From Macrolepiota albuminosa (lineage: Eukaryota; Basidiomycota; Agaricomycetes; Agaricales; Agaricaceae), in NCBI GenBank assembly GCA_027475525.1, contig JAMWFC010000115.1, positions 1,116,001 to 1,180,000 of the forward strand: 64,000 bases of DNA, read 5' to 3'. The translations under genes and the position numbers were made by a program. Of the stretch, positions 44,225 to 56,071 are shown piece by piece. Numbering within the stretch: the first letter of the stretch is position 1; each line of letters opens with the position of its first letter. The notes under the pieces are model-generated. The model was not told the origin of the DNA. It saw only the letters and a program-made list of their open reading frames with translations, and did not search any database.

Positions 44225-46480
44225 TCAAGAATAGTTTTCTTCGTTGATTGTCCCCTTGATCAAAGCTTCTGCTTTTTCTGATCGTGGCGTGATAGAACAC
44301 TTGAAGGGCAAAGGTGAACTTGATAGTGTAAGGATCTACCATTACACCTAAAACAAAAGAGAACTGACCAAACTATGGCTGATACATATTTATGGGAAGG
44401 TTCTATGATATTTCCATCCTCGTCCCTGGCTTTCTTGATGTCGAAAACAGCAAGGATGGAAGCGATGGTAATCCAAATAGCAGAAAATGCCATGTGACGT
44501 CCAGGGCATATCCTGAAGATAGCTTTAGCTACAGAACAAAAAAGAACGCTTGAACCTACCGTCGACCAAATCCAAATGCCGCATGTGCTGGGTCCTTCAC
44601 ATCAGGATTTAGCTTTCCATCTTTGATAAAGCGATCCGGATTGAAATCAAATGGGTTAGGATAAATCTTCTCGTCATGCAGCATGGCCCTATGCGAAGAT
44701 AGAACGATTAACAGGCACTTACCAACAAGTTACACTTCGGGCTTACCATGCATTTGGTATGATAATCGAGCCCTTGGGAAGTCTATATCCCATGTATTCG
44801 TCCTCAACTTCAAGGAGATGTGGCACAGCTGTTTAAGTACCAGTTGACAAGGAATACAGGTCAACATATCTTTTTCCATACCGATTGGGGCGGCATCCCT
44901 CCATCTGAGGGCCTCTTTAGTGATCGCAGTGATAAATGGTAAGGAGTCCTCGTCGTCAAAGGTCGGCAGGTGGTTAGGACCAAGGACTCGGTCCAGCTCC
45001 TCTTGGGCTTTCTTCACTACCATAGGATTCTCGAGCAAGCCGAGGATGCAAGATGTGATAGCCGCTACCGTCTGTTTGGATGGAATCAGTGAGACTCTCA
45101 CACGAACTCCGTAAGGGTTGACTTACAGTATCCGCACCGGCTGCATTACGATACGTAAAAAGAAGCAAGTAGTTGTGTACCAGTTTCAAACCTCACCTGA
45201 GTACATTGCTCCAGCCGTTGATTTGATGATATCTTCTTGAAGTTTAATATCATGTGATTCATCCATTTTCTGCAGGCTCCTCAGCACGAAAGACGGGGTG
45301 GTATTTCCATTTCTCTATGGCCAATCGAAACAACGAGTAGATATATCACAAAAAATACTCACGATGTTAAGCCGTGCCGCTTCATAGGGCATATCAACCA
45401 TATTTAAAACGAGCTTGCGCCACTGTTTCGCTTTACGCTTGAAGTCTGCGAAAGGCATCCAATCGGGTACATGTTTAAGAATGGGTACTGATTCAACAAG
45501 GAATGCCCCCGGAACTGCAGCCGAGAAGAGGACCTGATTGGCCTTGGCCACCGTCTGCAGGTAAGGATCATCTTTGGGTTGAACTTCTATTCCATACATC
45601 CCTCTTAATATTGTCTCACCCGCCATCCTGAAGTTATATTACACAGAAATATAGCGCCCACAAACTGTCGAATATTTCCATGCAGGTCATCTGGTGATAA
45701 CAACATAGCACGGAGGAGACGGTGAGTAGCCTTCAATTCATGGGGGCGGAAGTGCATGGCAGCGGTGGCGTGTAATTCTTGATGCACAACTCGTCTATGT
45801 TGACGCCTTCAAAAATCATTTAACCGTTAAAAACGTAGGATAGAAGCTGGCGCCTCACCAAGAATCACCTAATGACACATGGCAGAATGATCGCAAATTT
45901 GTTCCAAATTACGCTGAGTTGCTCACCATAGGGCATCCCGGAGATGTGAAAATCTCCACCCATCAATTCCCTAACCATTGTCATCCGTGGTCTATTCCCA
46001 AGAACCTTGTTGAGATATGTAGATATGTGTAAACAGTGGTGATGGAAGATCACCTGCTAGAGTATATCGAAGACCTCTTCTCCAACAGATCGGTAGTTAT
46101 TCTGGCATTGTCCAAGACGATTATTGATGTGCCCAAAACGTCAAGATGAATAATGTCAGAGCCTGATCAAACGAATCAGTGCTTCAAGCTACAACGATTA
46201 TTGATGTGCCCAAAACGTCAAGATGAATAATGTCAGAGCCTGATCAAACGAATCAGTGCTTCAAGCTACAAGGCGGTATAAACTAACTTAATTCCTGGCA
46301 CAACTCATGATAGGTTATCCATCCAAAGTCTTTCGATACGTCTAGAAGATTGCCTATGATCGGAAACTTTTTAGGACCCGGCGGGAGGGGTAGTTGTTTG
46401 TCATTCATGCGTCGCCTGAGGCAGAAATAAAGGATAATCGTAGACAAGAAGATACCTGCACCGAGGAGAATGTTCGCCAT
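44225..46480 (-). CDS. Cytochrome P450 monooxygenase
   Basis: Start MANILLGAGIFLSTIILYFC, an N-terminal membrane anchor, followed by the Pro-rich hinge LPLPPGPKKFPIIGN. About a dozen exons with short introns. They include a probable 14-bp micro-exon that completes the I-helix oxygen-binding motif AGADTTVAAIT. The K-helix ExxR region reads KEALRWRDAAPI. The PERF-type segment is FNPDRFIKDGKLNPDV, and the haem loop FGFGRRICPGRHMAF carries the Cys ligand. The C-terminus is PFKCSITPRSEKAEALIKG. It is an ER-membrane class II fungal P450 of the group often annotated O-methylsterigmatocystin oxidoreductase-like; substrate unknown. A 77-bp duplication (46117-46270) straddles the intron 1/exon 2 boundary but does not break the frame. 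Confidence 0.9.
46117..46270. repeat. 77-bp tandem duplication at P450 intron 1/exon 2
   Basis: Two identical units, 46117-46193 and 46194-46270. The coding part of exon 2 is usable from one unit alone. Confidence 0.95.
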
Positions 46481-46842
46481 GGGAAGCTGGCAGATGATTC
46501 AAGGTTTTCTGGATTCCTTATAGCTTAAAGGCAAAGTCCCGGAGAAAAACGGCCCAAGGTGAAGTAATGTTGTATACATGATACAGATCCGGCCCAACCG
46601 GCCAATGCATTATTACATCTCAATCATGCGTCGCCTGAGGCAGAAATAAAGGATAATCGTAGACAAGAAGATACCAGCACCGAGGAGAATGCTCGCCATG
46701 GGAAGCTGGCAGATGATTCAAGGTTTTCTGGATTCCTTGTAGCTTAAAGGCAAAGTCCCGGAGAAAAACGGCCCAAGGTGAAGCAATGTTGTATACATAG
46801 TACAGATCCGGCCCAACCGGCCAATGCATTACATCTCAACGA
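46405..46842 (-). repeat. Tandem duplication of the P450 promoter and first codons
   Basis: The 219-bp segment 46405-46623 is repeated at 46624-46842 with a few substitutions and a 3-bp deletion. The outer copy reads MASILLGAGIFLSTIILYFC and then stops after RRRM, so it is a truncated first exon. Both contain the same upstream non-coding sequence. Unlike the 77-bp duplications, the copies have diverged, so this one is real. Confidence 0.85.
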
Positions 46843-47963
46843 TGCAGAAACTGATCCATACAAGGATACCACATGAGCACAAAACGGACCCATTTGAACT
46901 GCTTTCCCAGGCTGGCGAAGAAGCTCCCGTATTATCCTTCCCTGTGTAACGACGGTACACTCGTTTTGAATGCTTATCCTCTCTTAATCCAATTCTCTAG
47001 TGCCTGCCCACAACTTTCCCATTCGGTTACTGCTTGGCTACAATATGCCCTGTGTAGAATACAGAACTATACCAAGTCAGCAACTTGTAAGTGATGTCGG
47101 TAAGGCGTCAACGACAGAGGATGTTATGAGACCAGACCCATACCCATAAATTCGCACCTGAACTCTTGTCACGTGGCATGCACGTGCTACAGATACGTCA
47201 CACCGTCACGACCCGCCAGTTGCCACTGCAGCTGCCGTGACTATTTCTTGGACGCTATTCTCATTGTACTACCATCTCCCTGTCGTCTCTTCTCTCCCCA
47301 GCCTCAACTTTGAATGGGCCTCTCCCCCCCATCTTCTCAGGAGCCTGCAACGTGTTCCGCTTCTTTGCAACGCGCCCGTCAATGTACTGCAGCCCTGTAT
47401 AACGTTGCTCAGCCCTCAAAATCATGTCTTCCGTTCTGCTCTACGACATTTAAGAGATCATACGAGCGCACTCTCCGGCCCCGAGGTATCGCCATAATGT
47501 TTAGTGAAGTGTGCGGACGGTGTGCTCAGACTTTCATGGCGCCCTGGGCGCCCGCCACTACCTCAAGACACTTTTATTCCATGACGTATTTATTATCAGA
47601 CGTGTATCCCATAAGGGTCTTGTATTTACCACTTTCGTTTCTGTTGTTGAAAATCTGTATGAAGTTTGAAAGAATTTTTTTCGTCTGGGATAGAATTACA
47701 TATAAGTTGGACCATTATTATTCCATACTTTTAAATATACAGTTCTTGCAAAAGAGCGGTTTGTTGAAGAGAATACTAGGCGTAATTACTTGGTAAACGA
47801 TGCTAAACTCGAAAACATTATATTGTAGAAAAGTCGGAAGTCACGAGAGCAAAGGGTATAGCATGGGAGAATGAAGGGAATCCAAATCCAGATGAACCTG
47901 AAACACTGATGAGTTTCGTTCGATACCGCGACAGAGGGAGTAAGCCTCACCAACAAAATGTCT
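46843..47963. other. No recognised gene
   Basis: Short open frames only, none with recognisable features. It lies between the 5' ends of the P450 unit and the 3' end of the four-TM gene. Confidence 0.5.
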
Positions 47964-48857
47964 TTATGCCACGGCAGCGATAGACACTTCATCGTGTTTC
48001 TCGTATTTTTCATCAGTAGGATCTGGATTACTCTCCACCGCGGCTGCAAATGTCAAAGATGTGCGGCTAGCTCTGGATCCGGAAATGAATATGACGACGG
48101 AAGCAATAATTGTGAATAAGAGCGTGATCCACGGGAGAATCGCAACCAATTTCACTACCAATTGAAAAAAAAAAAAACAACATTCGTCAGCGTAGGTCCA
48201 GGTAAACATTACTAAAGGAGATACGTACAATACGACATATTCCGATAGACACTGGTCTCACCCATAGCAGCTTCAGTTTGTTTGACGATCGAGTCAGGGA
48301 GTTGTATCCCGCCAATAAATGCTGTGACCTTGGCGCTACGATTTGCAAAAAAGTCTGTAAATGGAACCAGAGTCGCGAAGAGCCAGACAGAACAGAACGC
48401 GAGAAGGAAAGACTGAATGCGCAGCGATCGTACTGCCAGGCGTTTTGTGAAGATTTGCATAAAGCTGAAAATAGCGCATAGGACAGCGATAAGGGCGCCA
48501 ACTGTGGTGAGAACAACTCCGGATGTAAAGGCATCTGTTGTTAATGAATTGTCGGTGAACGAATTAGTATAATACCTGAAACTGGAAATACGATACAAAC
48601 CATTATCGTTGATGTTAACAACAGTGTTAGCGGGCACCAAGCTTCTCAAATGGCTCTTCGCCTGGTTAGACTTTATCAGAGCATTGAGGCCTGTCAAGCA
48701 AGAGGTTGTCAATATTGTAGGTTGAAGGGCAGTGGCTTGGGGCAAGTTCCCTAAATGACCTACCTACACATCCCGCGATTACGCCCCATGCAAAAGCCAT
48801 GAGCAAGGATCCTAAGACGGGGCCTCGCAACGGAACAAGGGTTGACTGAGTGGACAT
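47964..48857 (-). CDS. Four-transmembrane protein of unknown function
   Basis: Exon 1 (from 48857) reads MSTQSTLVPLRGPVLGSLLM then AFAWGVIAGCV, the first TM. The main exon gives VVLTTVGALIAVLCAIFSF (TM2) and SFLLAFCSVWLFATLVPF (TM3). The last exon, joined through GTACGT to TTGGTAG as NMSYLKLVAIL, gives LVAILPWITLLFTIIASVV (TM4) and a hydrophilic tail ending SIAAVA. The loop between TM1 and TM2 contains DNGLYRISSFRYYTNSFTD. The topology resembles small fungal tetraspan proteins, but I see no family signature. Confidence 0.7.
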
Positions 48858-50119
48858 AGTTGATACGCTTGGGAAGAATCAAAAGGGGCGGTTGTTCCTT
48901 AGCACTTGTGCATTTATATGAAGGTAAGATATCGTGGGACAGGGAAGACTCGATCAATTATTAGAACTCAGGATTTGGTGCCTTCTTGCTCAGGGGAATC
49001 GATTATCGCACCGGACCTACCTGATCGACCTCAATTTACTGTAAAAAAAGAGAAGGAGGAAGAAGTATACTCATAAACTTGCCTTGAACAGGAAGAAAAA
49101 TGAAGATCTTCGCTCCATACAGTCGGCAATTTTCTGATCCATCATAAGTCGGAACCTTCATTCCTGCATTCCACGAGGACTGTGAGGGTGTCGCAAGAGG
49201 CTTTTGCTTTCTTGCGCCGGGGCCCGCATCCGTGCCGGACGTAAAATTTGTGGCCCTTGATCGGATCACCAAGCAATAAGCGACAGGAGGACTTCTCAGA
49301 GAAAACAGCAGGACACATTCTGGTTTTGTCAAACTTATTTCTTCTTAACTCAATGTCCTAGCTTGAAGCGGCGCGTTTTTCATCGAAGCGTCACTGCAAA
49401 GGAAAGGAGACAATACCTCGATGAAGGTGGTGCTCGGCTGCCTGATGAGAGTTATCCTCTCGGGAGTGGGCGCGCCGCCACGTCACATGGAGAACTAAGT
49501 ATGTAGGTTCTCTCTTCGTTTGCGAGCCAACCGTGGGAAGATAAAATGAATGAGTGGATGCTCCTTCTGTCTCGAGAAGATCAGTTCTACTTCAAAAAGC
49601 TACATTACAAACAAGGCTGCAGATAGATAGACCATCAGATTACTTACTAGGTGTAGAGCACGTTACAGCCCTACCCCCGCTTCTTAGCCCTGCATAGCGG
49701 CTTGCCGGCGGTAAAAATAAATTTCATTCATTCATTCATTCGAGAAGATCAACGCACTTCGGATCTGTGGAACGACGTCCACAAACTCGCGAAACCTGAC
49801 GTAGAAACAGTTTGGTTGTTTTTTACACAGGCAAGGTCGATCTGACACAAACATCGGTATATTTGATTTTGGAGTGGCAATACTTAATATACTCAAAACC
49901 GTATGGAATAAATTCAGTTGCCCAGATGTAAAGCGATTACCGTCATGTATGGAGATCCGAAAAGGCGGTCTTGATAACACATACAAATGGTCACGCAAAC
50001 CAAATTGAAATGTACAGAAAGGAAGTACTTTGTAAAATGTGAGCAAACCTTCAGAGAACTATTTGCTGGGATCAGACACAACGCCATAGGCACGCATCCA
50101 ATGAACCAGCAAAAAGAAA
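48858..50119. other. No protein gene; holds a SINE-like 3' tail
   Basis: Apart from the repeat at 49668-49741, nothing is recognised. A minus-strand open frame at 49036-49332 has no recognisable feature. Confidence 0.5.
49668..49741 (+). repeat. SINE/LINE-like 3' end with ATTC tail
   Basis: CCTACCCCCGCTTCTTAGCC, then a stem-like GCATAGCGGCTTGCCGGCGG, then GTAAAAATAAA and (CATT)n. A diverged second copy with an (AATC)n tail is at 53450-53513. Confidence 0.5.
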
Positions 50120-50311
50120 GAAGGAATCCCCCGACGACACAAGCCAGTAGTGCAGAAGCGAGGTCATCGTGCCTCCGTGTTGCAAGCAGAGCACAGAGGA
50201 CGAGGGCGGCAAAAATTAGATAACCAATAATGGAGGCGGTGCCTCCATAATAGTGGTTAAACTATTAAGAACAGATACTACACTTGATCTAAGCCAAAAG
50301 GCCAGAGTGGT
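50120..50311 (-). ncRNA. U2 spliceosomal snRNA
   Basis: On the minus strand the 5' part reads CTGGCCTTTTGGCTTAGATC and then AAGTGTAGTATCTGTTCTTA. This is the near-universal U2 5' domain, including the branch-point recognition GTAGTA. It is followed by a GC-rich stem (ATGGAGGCACCGCCTCCAT) and the Sm site AATTTTTG at about 50213-50220. Two 3' stem-loops extend to about 50120. The length of about 190 nt is normal. It base-pairs with intron branch sites; introns here have matching CTGAC/CTAAC-type branch points. The exact 3' end is approximate. Confidence 0.92.
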
Positions 50312-51241
50312 AAGGAAACATAGTATGTGAGGCGTGATTTATATACTTTGGAGGATGCGCACGGACCACGTCAGAGATTAGATTAGATTTCTCTGTCGAT
50401 CATTCGGGCCCAATTTCGAGCGTAGCGAATAAGTATGCTGAGCCATAGTCGACCTTTGACGCACCATATAACAAAGTTCTAGTACAAGATCGCTCAAGCG
50501 TCTCTGAAGTTTGGAGCTGACTAAAGCTGTATTACGCATGCCGGGACGGCCTGCCGTGCAATTTTCCTCGATACAGCAATGGCTACTTATTGCAGGGGAA
50601 CTCAACAGCGAACCACGTCTACTTCCTATATCACAAATCTTGGCGCTTAACCAGTCTCCGTTGTACCTCAGCCGTAGTAAGCCTCAGTCAGATCTTCAAA
50701 AATGTCGCCTTATCCCTCAAAATGGTTTACACTCACCACGCATTCACTCCAATCAACAATACATCCCTTCAAACATGAACATTCTTGCTTGATGACTTTC
50801 ACAGATAGCCTTCAAGTTGGAGATTGCGCACAACTATCCAGCGCTGTGATCTGGTTGTTGTACATGTCTTGCAACTTATCTATTTGCACGTATCTCTTTT
50901 TTCTTAGATCGAACCTTGGATTAAGAGAGGCATGGCTTGACGTCAAGCCCCCTGGGCCCGCAAGGTTCCTTTCGAGATTATCCCTCTGTTTTTCACACTC
51001 GATACGTCTACGTTTTCGGAAACGACGACCAAACGGTTGTTCGTGAAGTCTTCAGCAAAGATGTTGATTAAGACATACAACCGTCAGATAATTGTTATTC
51101 TCGGCGCGATTTGCCGCTAACCCAGGTCGCCGGGTTTTCTTCTTTATCTTTCCTCATGCTCATCAAACTTATCTATAGATTTAACAAACCCTTCACACTA
51201 CTTTACCACTTCCACATTCTCGTTCACTAACAGGGTCGGCC
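50312..51241. other. U2 upstream region and spacer
   Basis: No gene recognised; several short open frames without features. Confidence 0.5.
50338..50345 (-). promoter_or_regulatory. TATA box of the U2 gene
   Basis: TATATAAA on the minus strand lies about 27-34 bp upstream of the U2 5' end, the normal spacing for a pol II TATA element. Confidence 0.65.
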
Positions 51242-53074
51242 ATGTGGAAAACTTTTCTATGTGCTTGGATTGTTTTTTGGATCATTATTCCGTTCGGCAT
51301 ATACCATCAACAATGAACTACTAATTCGTACGGAACGTGGAATTCACTTGCCAATATATAAGCGCAAGTCGTCTTTGCGAAGACGTGGACAGACTGCTGC
51401 GACGATCGGTCTGGGCGATTTCTTCGATTTGTGAGTGGTCCTTGAATTGACTGTATCAAATGTCTAGACCAGCCTTAGACCTTACAGTGTTCTCTTGAAT
51501 CCCGGAGGTAGCTTTGTCTGTTGTTCTTGGTGAGTTGCCTTAGTAGCCTACTGTGCTGAATCTTATCAGTCACAAGATACCGGATCGTCCGACCTTTGGG
51601 TCATTTCGGACGCCTGTATGACCTGTTCCAAAGCGATGCAGCGATACCCTCAAGCAACATTCAACTCCGTTGGCCTTGACATCGCGCTTCGTTATGGCGA
51701 TTCACAAACAAGAACCCATGTGAACGGGTTGATTGGGGTCGACATCGTGAACCTCTGGGGATTGACCCTGCCGGAACAGTTCCTTGCTGCCATTAACGAT
51801 ACAAATACGACCGTAGAGGCCACTGGATCTGCGGGAATATTTGATTTAGGATTCCCAGTCAACAGGTACCTATGGTGTCCCTTTGACAAACTATTGGACT
51901 CACCGCCCATCAGTGCAATTTGGGTCACTTTGCTCCATCGGGAACAAGATACCGGTGTCCGATTATCCAAACGTGAGCTTCCAAGCACGTTCTTCAAACA
52001 GCCTGCCTTTCCAGAATCCTCCAAGTTGCTTAACCCTGTCGCCCCGGACTTCAGACGCCCAGGGTTCCCCGCCATTCGGGATCAAAATATAAGCACAACA
52101 CGCGTCAAACAACGATCGTACACCCAGATGGCTCCCTTTCTCTCTCGACTTGTAACGACAAATGCTCTGTCATCACCACAATTCACCGTCTCTCTGCAAC
52201 GAGACACGCTTGAAGTAGATGGAAATGATCGACTGTTGAGCATTGGCGAGTTATCATCCGGCATTTCTAATGACAGCCTGACTTGGGTACCCTTGCGCGG
52301 ATATACAGTAGACGAAAGTGGTATACCAGCTCCTCCTGATTCTCCGAACGAGGTGTGGAGTTTCTGTGTCGTTCTAACACCATGTTACCGACTTCGTGAG
52401 ACTCGGTTTATCCAATCAATTAATTGTAGACGATGTCTATCTTGACGGAAACAAGCTTTCAAGGCCTTCGATACCCCCGGATATCGGGCTCTCCGCCTTG
52501 GTAGACACAGTGAGCTTGAGTTTGTCTCGTCGCTATCTCTAGATTCTCTTAATAATACGGATTTAGGACAACTCTTTGATACGTGGTCCATCCGACGTCG
52601 TCTTAGATATTAATCTCAAACTCGGCAATACCTTTCCCTGTGACGAGCCAAACACGTTGGCCTTTGAAATCGGAGGGAAGATTTTTCCTGTGGATCCACG
52701 CGACTTCATCGTGCAAGCTAACCAGATTGACCTGAATTCTTGTATACATACCCATCGGTTGACCCTCCCAAAATGGGCTTCCTCTCCACTGTACCACCTG
52801 ACGCTGGCGACAAACTCCAGGCTGACCTGGCTGCCGCCAAGGCCACCGGCGTTAATCTCATAAGTTTGTCTTTAGTCCTGTCATCCTGGAACAATGAATG
52901 AACTCATCGGCCTCCTTCCAGGTACGTTTGAGCAGGCTCCGACAGGTGTCCGAACATCGAATCCGAGTTCCACTTTAACCAATACCTCGAAGGCGGCTTT
53001 TCGTATTGCAAACACCATGGGGAATGACGGTAGCATCACTGTTGGTTGCCTTTGGAGCTGCTTTGACATTGTAA
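51242..53074 (+). pseudogene. Decayed A1-family aspartic peptidase
   Basis: An N-terminal hydrophobic stretch is followed by INNELLIRTERGIHLPIYKR. The first active site is intact: DTGSSDLWVISDAC at about 51580. Further on are TVSLQRDTLEVDGNDRLLSIG and SLTWVPLRGYTVDESGIPAP. The second active site reads VDT then DNSLIRGPSDVV across a GTGAGC intron, so the essential Gly of the second D-T-G is Asp. The segment that should hold the LGDPF-type motif is missing before YPSVDPPKMGFLSTVPPDAG, and frames change there and near 53020. A hydrophobic C-terminal tail remains. It was probably a secreted or membrane-anchored pepsin-like protease, now inactive. Confidence 0.65.
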
Positions 53075-53449
53075 CTGTGCGCCTGTTGCTACGACCGTGC
53101 ATATCCAAACTCGTGACAGGTGAAGTCATTTGCTGGGCATCTGTCTCTCTTGTCAATCTTTAGGTTTGGTGTAAAATAGGTGCTGGTCGATATCGCAGTT
53201 GTGACATGAAACAAGAGAATTTATATTTATGTAGTAGTGTCAATATATTGTTGGGATCCATGTGCCATGGCTACATCCGTAAACTATTATTCATTTCATC
53301 GCCGCTCTCACGTCACGGGGTCAAGAAACCACCGACGTACATACGTAGGCTGCCGCGAGAAAAATCACGAAGAAAATTATCCTTTAAATCACTACATGCA
53401 TATGGAGACAAACGAGTACCGGAAACGCACCAGGCGGAGAGTATAGACG

Positions 53450-53513
53450 TAGTTTACCCCCACCTCTTAGTCCATAGCGAGGCTTATCAGCGGCATAACA
53501 TCAATCAATCAAT
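53450..53513 (+). repeat. SINE/LINE-like 3' end with AATC tail
   Basis: TTTACCCCCACCTCTTAGTC, then CATAGCGAGGCTTATCAGCGG and (AATC)n. It parallels the element at 49668-49741. Confidence 0.5.
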
Positions 53514-53594
53514 CCTCGTGGATGTCGTTCAAGAAAATATCTTATCTCTACACTCATACCTAGTTGAACTCTAAAAAATGTCACACAGCCATTA

Positions 53595-53665
53595 TGCATT
53601 AAGAGGGAATCGAACCCTCGGCGGGTCGATGGCAACGACCCAGGTTACCACTACCCCATTAATGC
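53595..53665 (-). tRNA. tRNA-Gly (GCC)
   Basis: On the minus strand it folds completely: acceptor GCATTAA/TTAATGC, D arm with TAGTGGTAA loop, 5-bp anticodon stem GGTCG/CGACC with loop TTGCCAT (anticodon GCC), T stem GAGGG/CCCTC with loop TTCGATT, and discriminator A. There is no intron. A T6 run follows about 20 bases downstream (complement of 53573-53578), a pol III terminator. Confidence 0.95.
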
Positions 53666-56071
53666 GATGTCAACCGTCTAATCTCTATATATAAAGGGAC
53701 CATGATCGAAAAGAAGGGACTCGGCCTACCACTAAAATATCATGCGGTCAGCGCAGATTGGATGCCAGCCCGGGGTTGTAATCAACATCAAGGCAGTGCC
53801 GGTGATGTCTAATATGATTTTATTTAAAAAGCATGTTGAACCCTTTTCTTCAACGGGAGAAAAGATCATAAACTGTTTATCACGATCTACCAGCTAGTTG
53901 TCTGAAGCATTACACTTGACTCGGCCTACCTGTAGAAGATAGTATGATGCCGTTAGTATATAATGCCTTTGTACTCACCTCAGTCCGATACACTCAGTGA
54001 TTGAGGCATAAGTTAATTCATTAGTAGCAGTTAGGGCCACTTACGGTGACCTGTGGCGCGGTGTCGTCAACAAGGATTTCCATGGCAAACTATTAGGTCT
54101 CATCCTTGCCTGGTTCCGCAAGGTGGTAAAAGAAGAAATCATGGGTCAGGTCTTGCATTAATCTGAAAACACGACTGTGCTATTTCAAATTTGAACTAGT
54201 CAGTATTAGATTTAATAGATTAATGTGTCGATATCAACCACCCAGCGATCTCTGTTTCATGGGAATTCCGACATCTGATAATTCATATAGTTCAGATGTC
54301 ACCCATAATTACCTCCTGGATCTTGCTTGTATCGTTGCTAACTTCGATAGATTACTCTGCTTACCCAAATCACAAATTAATCTTCGAACATACCAAAAAG
54401 ACTTTCATTGAGAGTGAAATGGGATGGCGTGATGACGGAAAAAGTCCACGACTCGCAAAAATGGAACGCCAAGCTTTCAAGTCTCAATCATAAGTTGCAT
54501 GCTCCGGAGACGGCGGTTAATTCTAGGTGAAATTTCGAGTTGCCTATCTCACGTAGATGCTGCGGCCTAGTAAGGGTAGAGGAAGGACGGCTCGGGAAAA
54601 TCTGAGCTGAATTGGTCCTCCGCTGTTACTGATGAATCAAATGTATCGATAGTCATGGTGACAATTTTATTGGATAACCTTGAAGGAATCATTATCGCCT
54701 TCCCAGCCTTCTAAGTATGAGCCCAGACTTTGTTAGACGACACCGTAAGTGGCAACACTTATTGACCCTGACCGTAAAATTCCATATACCTGTATCATCC
54801 CTGAGCGACACATTATAGTATATATATACAGCATCGTACATACATACACCCTCAGTCAAGTACACTTAGATTGAGGGTGAGTTAACGTCTTGTACATACA
54901 ACGGACACTTTACTTACCCTACCTTAGAGACATAGCTCACATCGTGTACTCTACAGGTAGGCAATCAGAGTCAAGTACACTTAGACTGAGGAGACATAGC
55001 TCACATCGTGTACTCTACAGGTATCGTGGACTAGACTTCAACAGACTTGGCAAATCAATCTTGTCAATCACACATTACAGATGCGGGGAGACCTGAACCC
55101 ATGAAACACTGGGTAACAACCTCAATAGCCCACCATATCGCTACATTAGGAGCATGGCATTTGAGCTTGCATTGTAGCTTCGAAAGGTAGCGGCCCGAAA
55201 GATCATGAATGCCGCTGAGCGTGCGGATGTGGTTGTCTGTTTCGGACTTCAGTGGTATCCGTGGGATCATTCCTAACAGTAAGGTTTAATAATCGTGTTC
55301 ACCAGGTATCTATAAAGCGTCATCACCTTCATATTGATCGTGAAATCGCGTCAATCACGCATCACAGGCATCATATGTAAAAAAAGAACATTGAGGTGAT
55401 GGTGATAGAGAAATGGCGACACACTTACGTTGTTTGAACAAGGAGTGACATGAAACGTCGAAGCACCAAGGTGAGCTGGCCCGAAAGATAGAAGAACCAT
55501 AAGAATGTCATCTATATGACAAGATGAGGCTACGTGTGTTTACCATGCAGGTAGTTGTATCATTCCATCCGGCTGACTTGTCTCAATGTATCCTTAGCCA
55601 CAATCATTCCGGGGATCAAAGGAAAGCAAGCAGTGCTTGTTGGGAGTAAAATACGTCCCCAGTCAGTCGGCTAGATATTGAAGGAGAACGGCATCTTCAG
55701 AGCCTTGTGATCTCTCTGAATTGATGTTTCCCTTCAAATCCCCAATAATACCCGGTTGAAATAGGGAACTTTCGATATCGATGTGTCGCATGATCACACT
55801 ATGATGTATGAGAATAGTTCAATCTGAAAGAAGAAAGGACATTCCCAACAGTCAATCCTTGATAATCTTTCGTACCTTAGATTTAAAAATCTATCGACGC
55901 ACGAGATAGTTGACCCTCGACCGTGGGTATTACTCATGTAATCAAGTCGTCATCGCCATTGGTAGTCCGCAGCGCCTGCGGACATCAACGACGACGGACC
56001 ACGACCCTCTGCCGACGAACAAAAGCACACATATGTGCTTCTCTTTCTAACTAGATAAAGGTACTATTGGG
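53666..56071. other. No recognised gene over 2.4 kb
   Basis: Short open frames only. Small repeats: a 33-bp segment (GAGACATAGCTCACATCGTG...) at 54927 and 54991, and TCAAGTACACTTAGA at about 54856 and 54971. The phrase CTCGGCCTACC occurs at about 53723 and 53922. Confidence 0.5.

Noticed and set aside
46405..46842. P450 5' duplication as another 77-bp assembly artefact
   Set aside because: The period is 219 bp and the copies have diverged by substitutions and an indel, so it is a genuine duplication.
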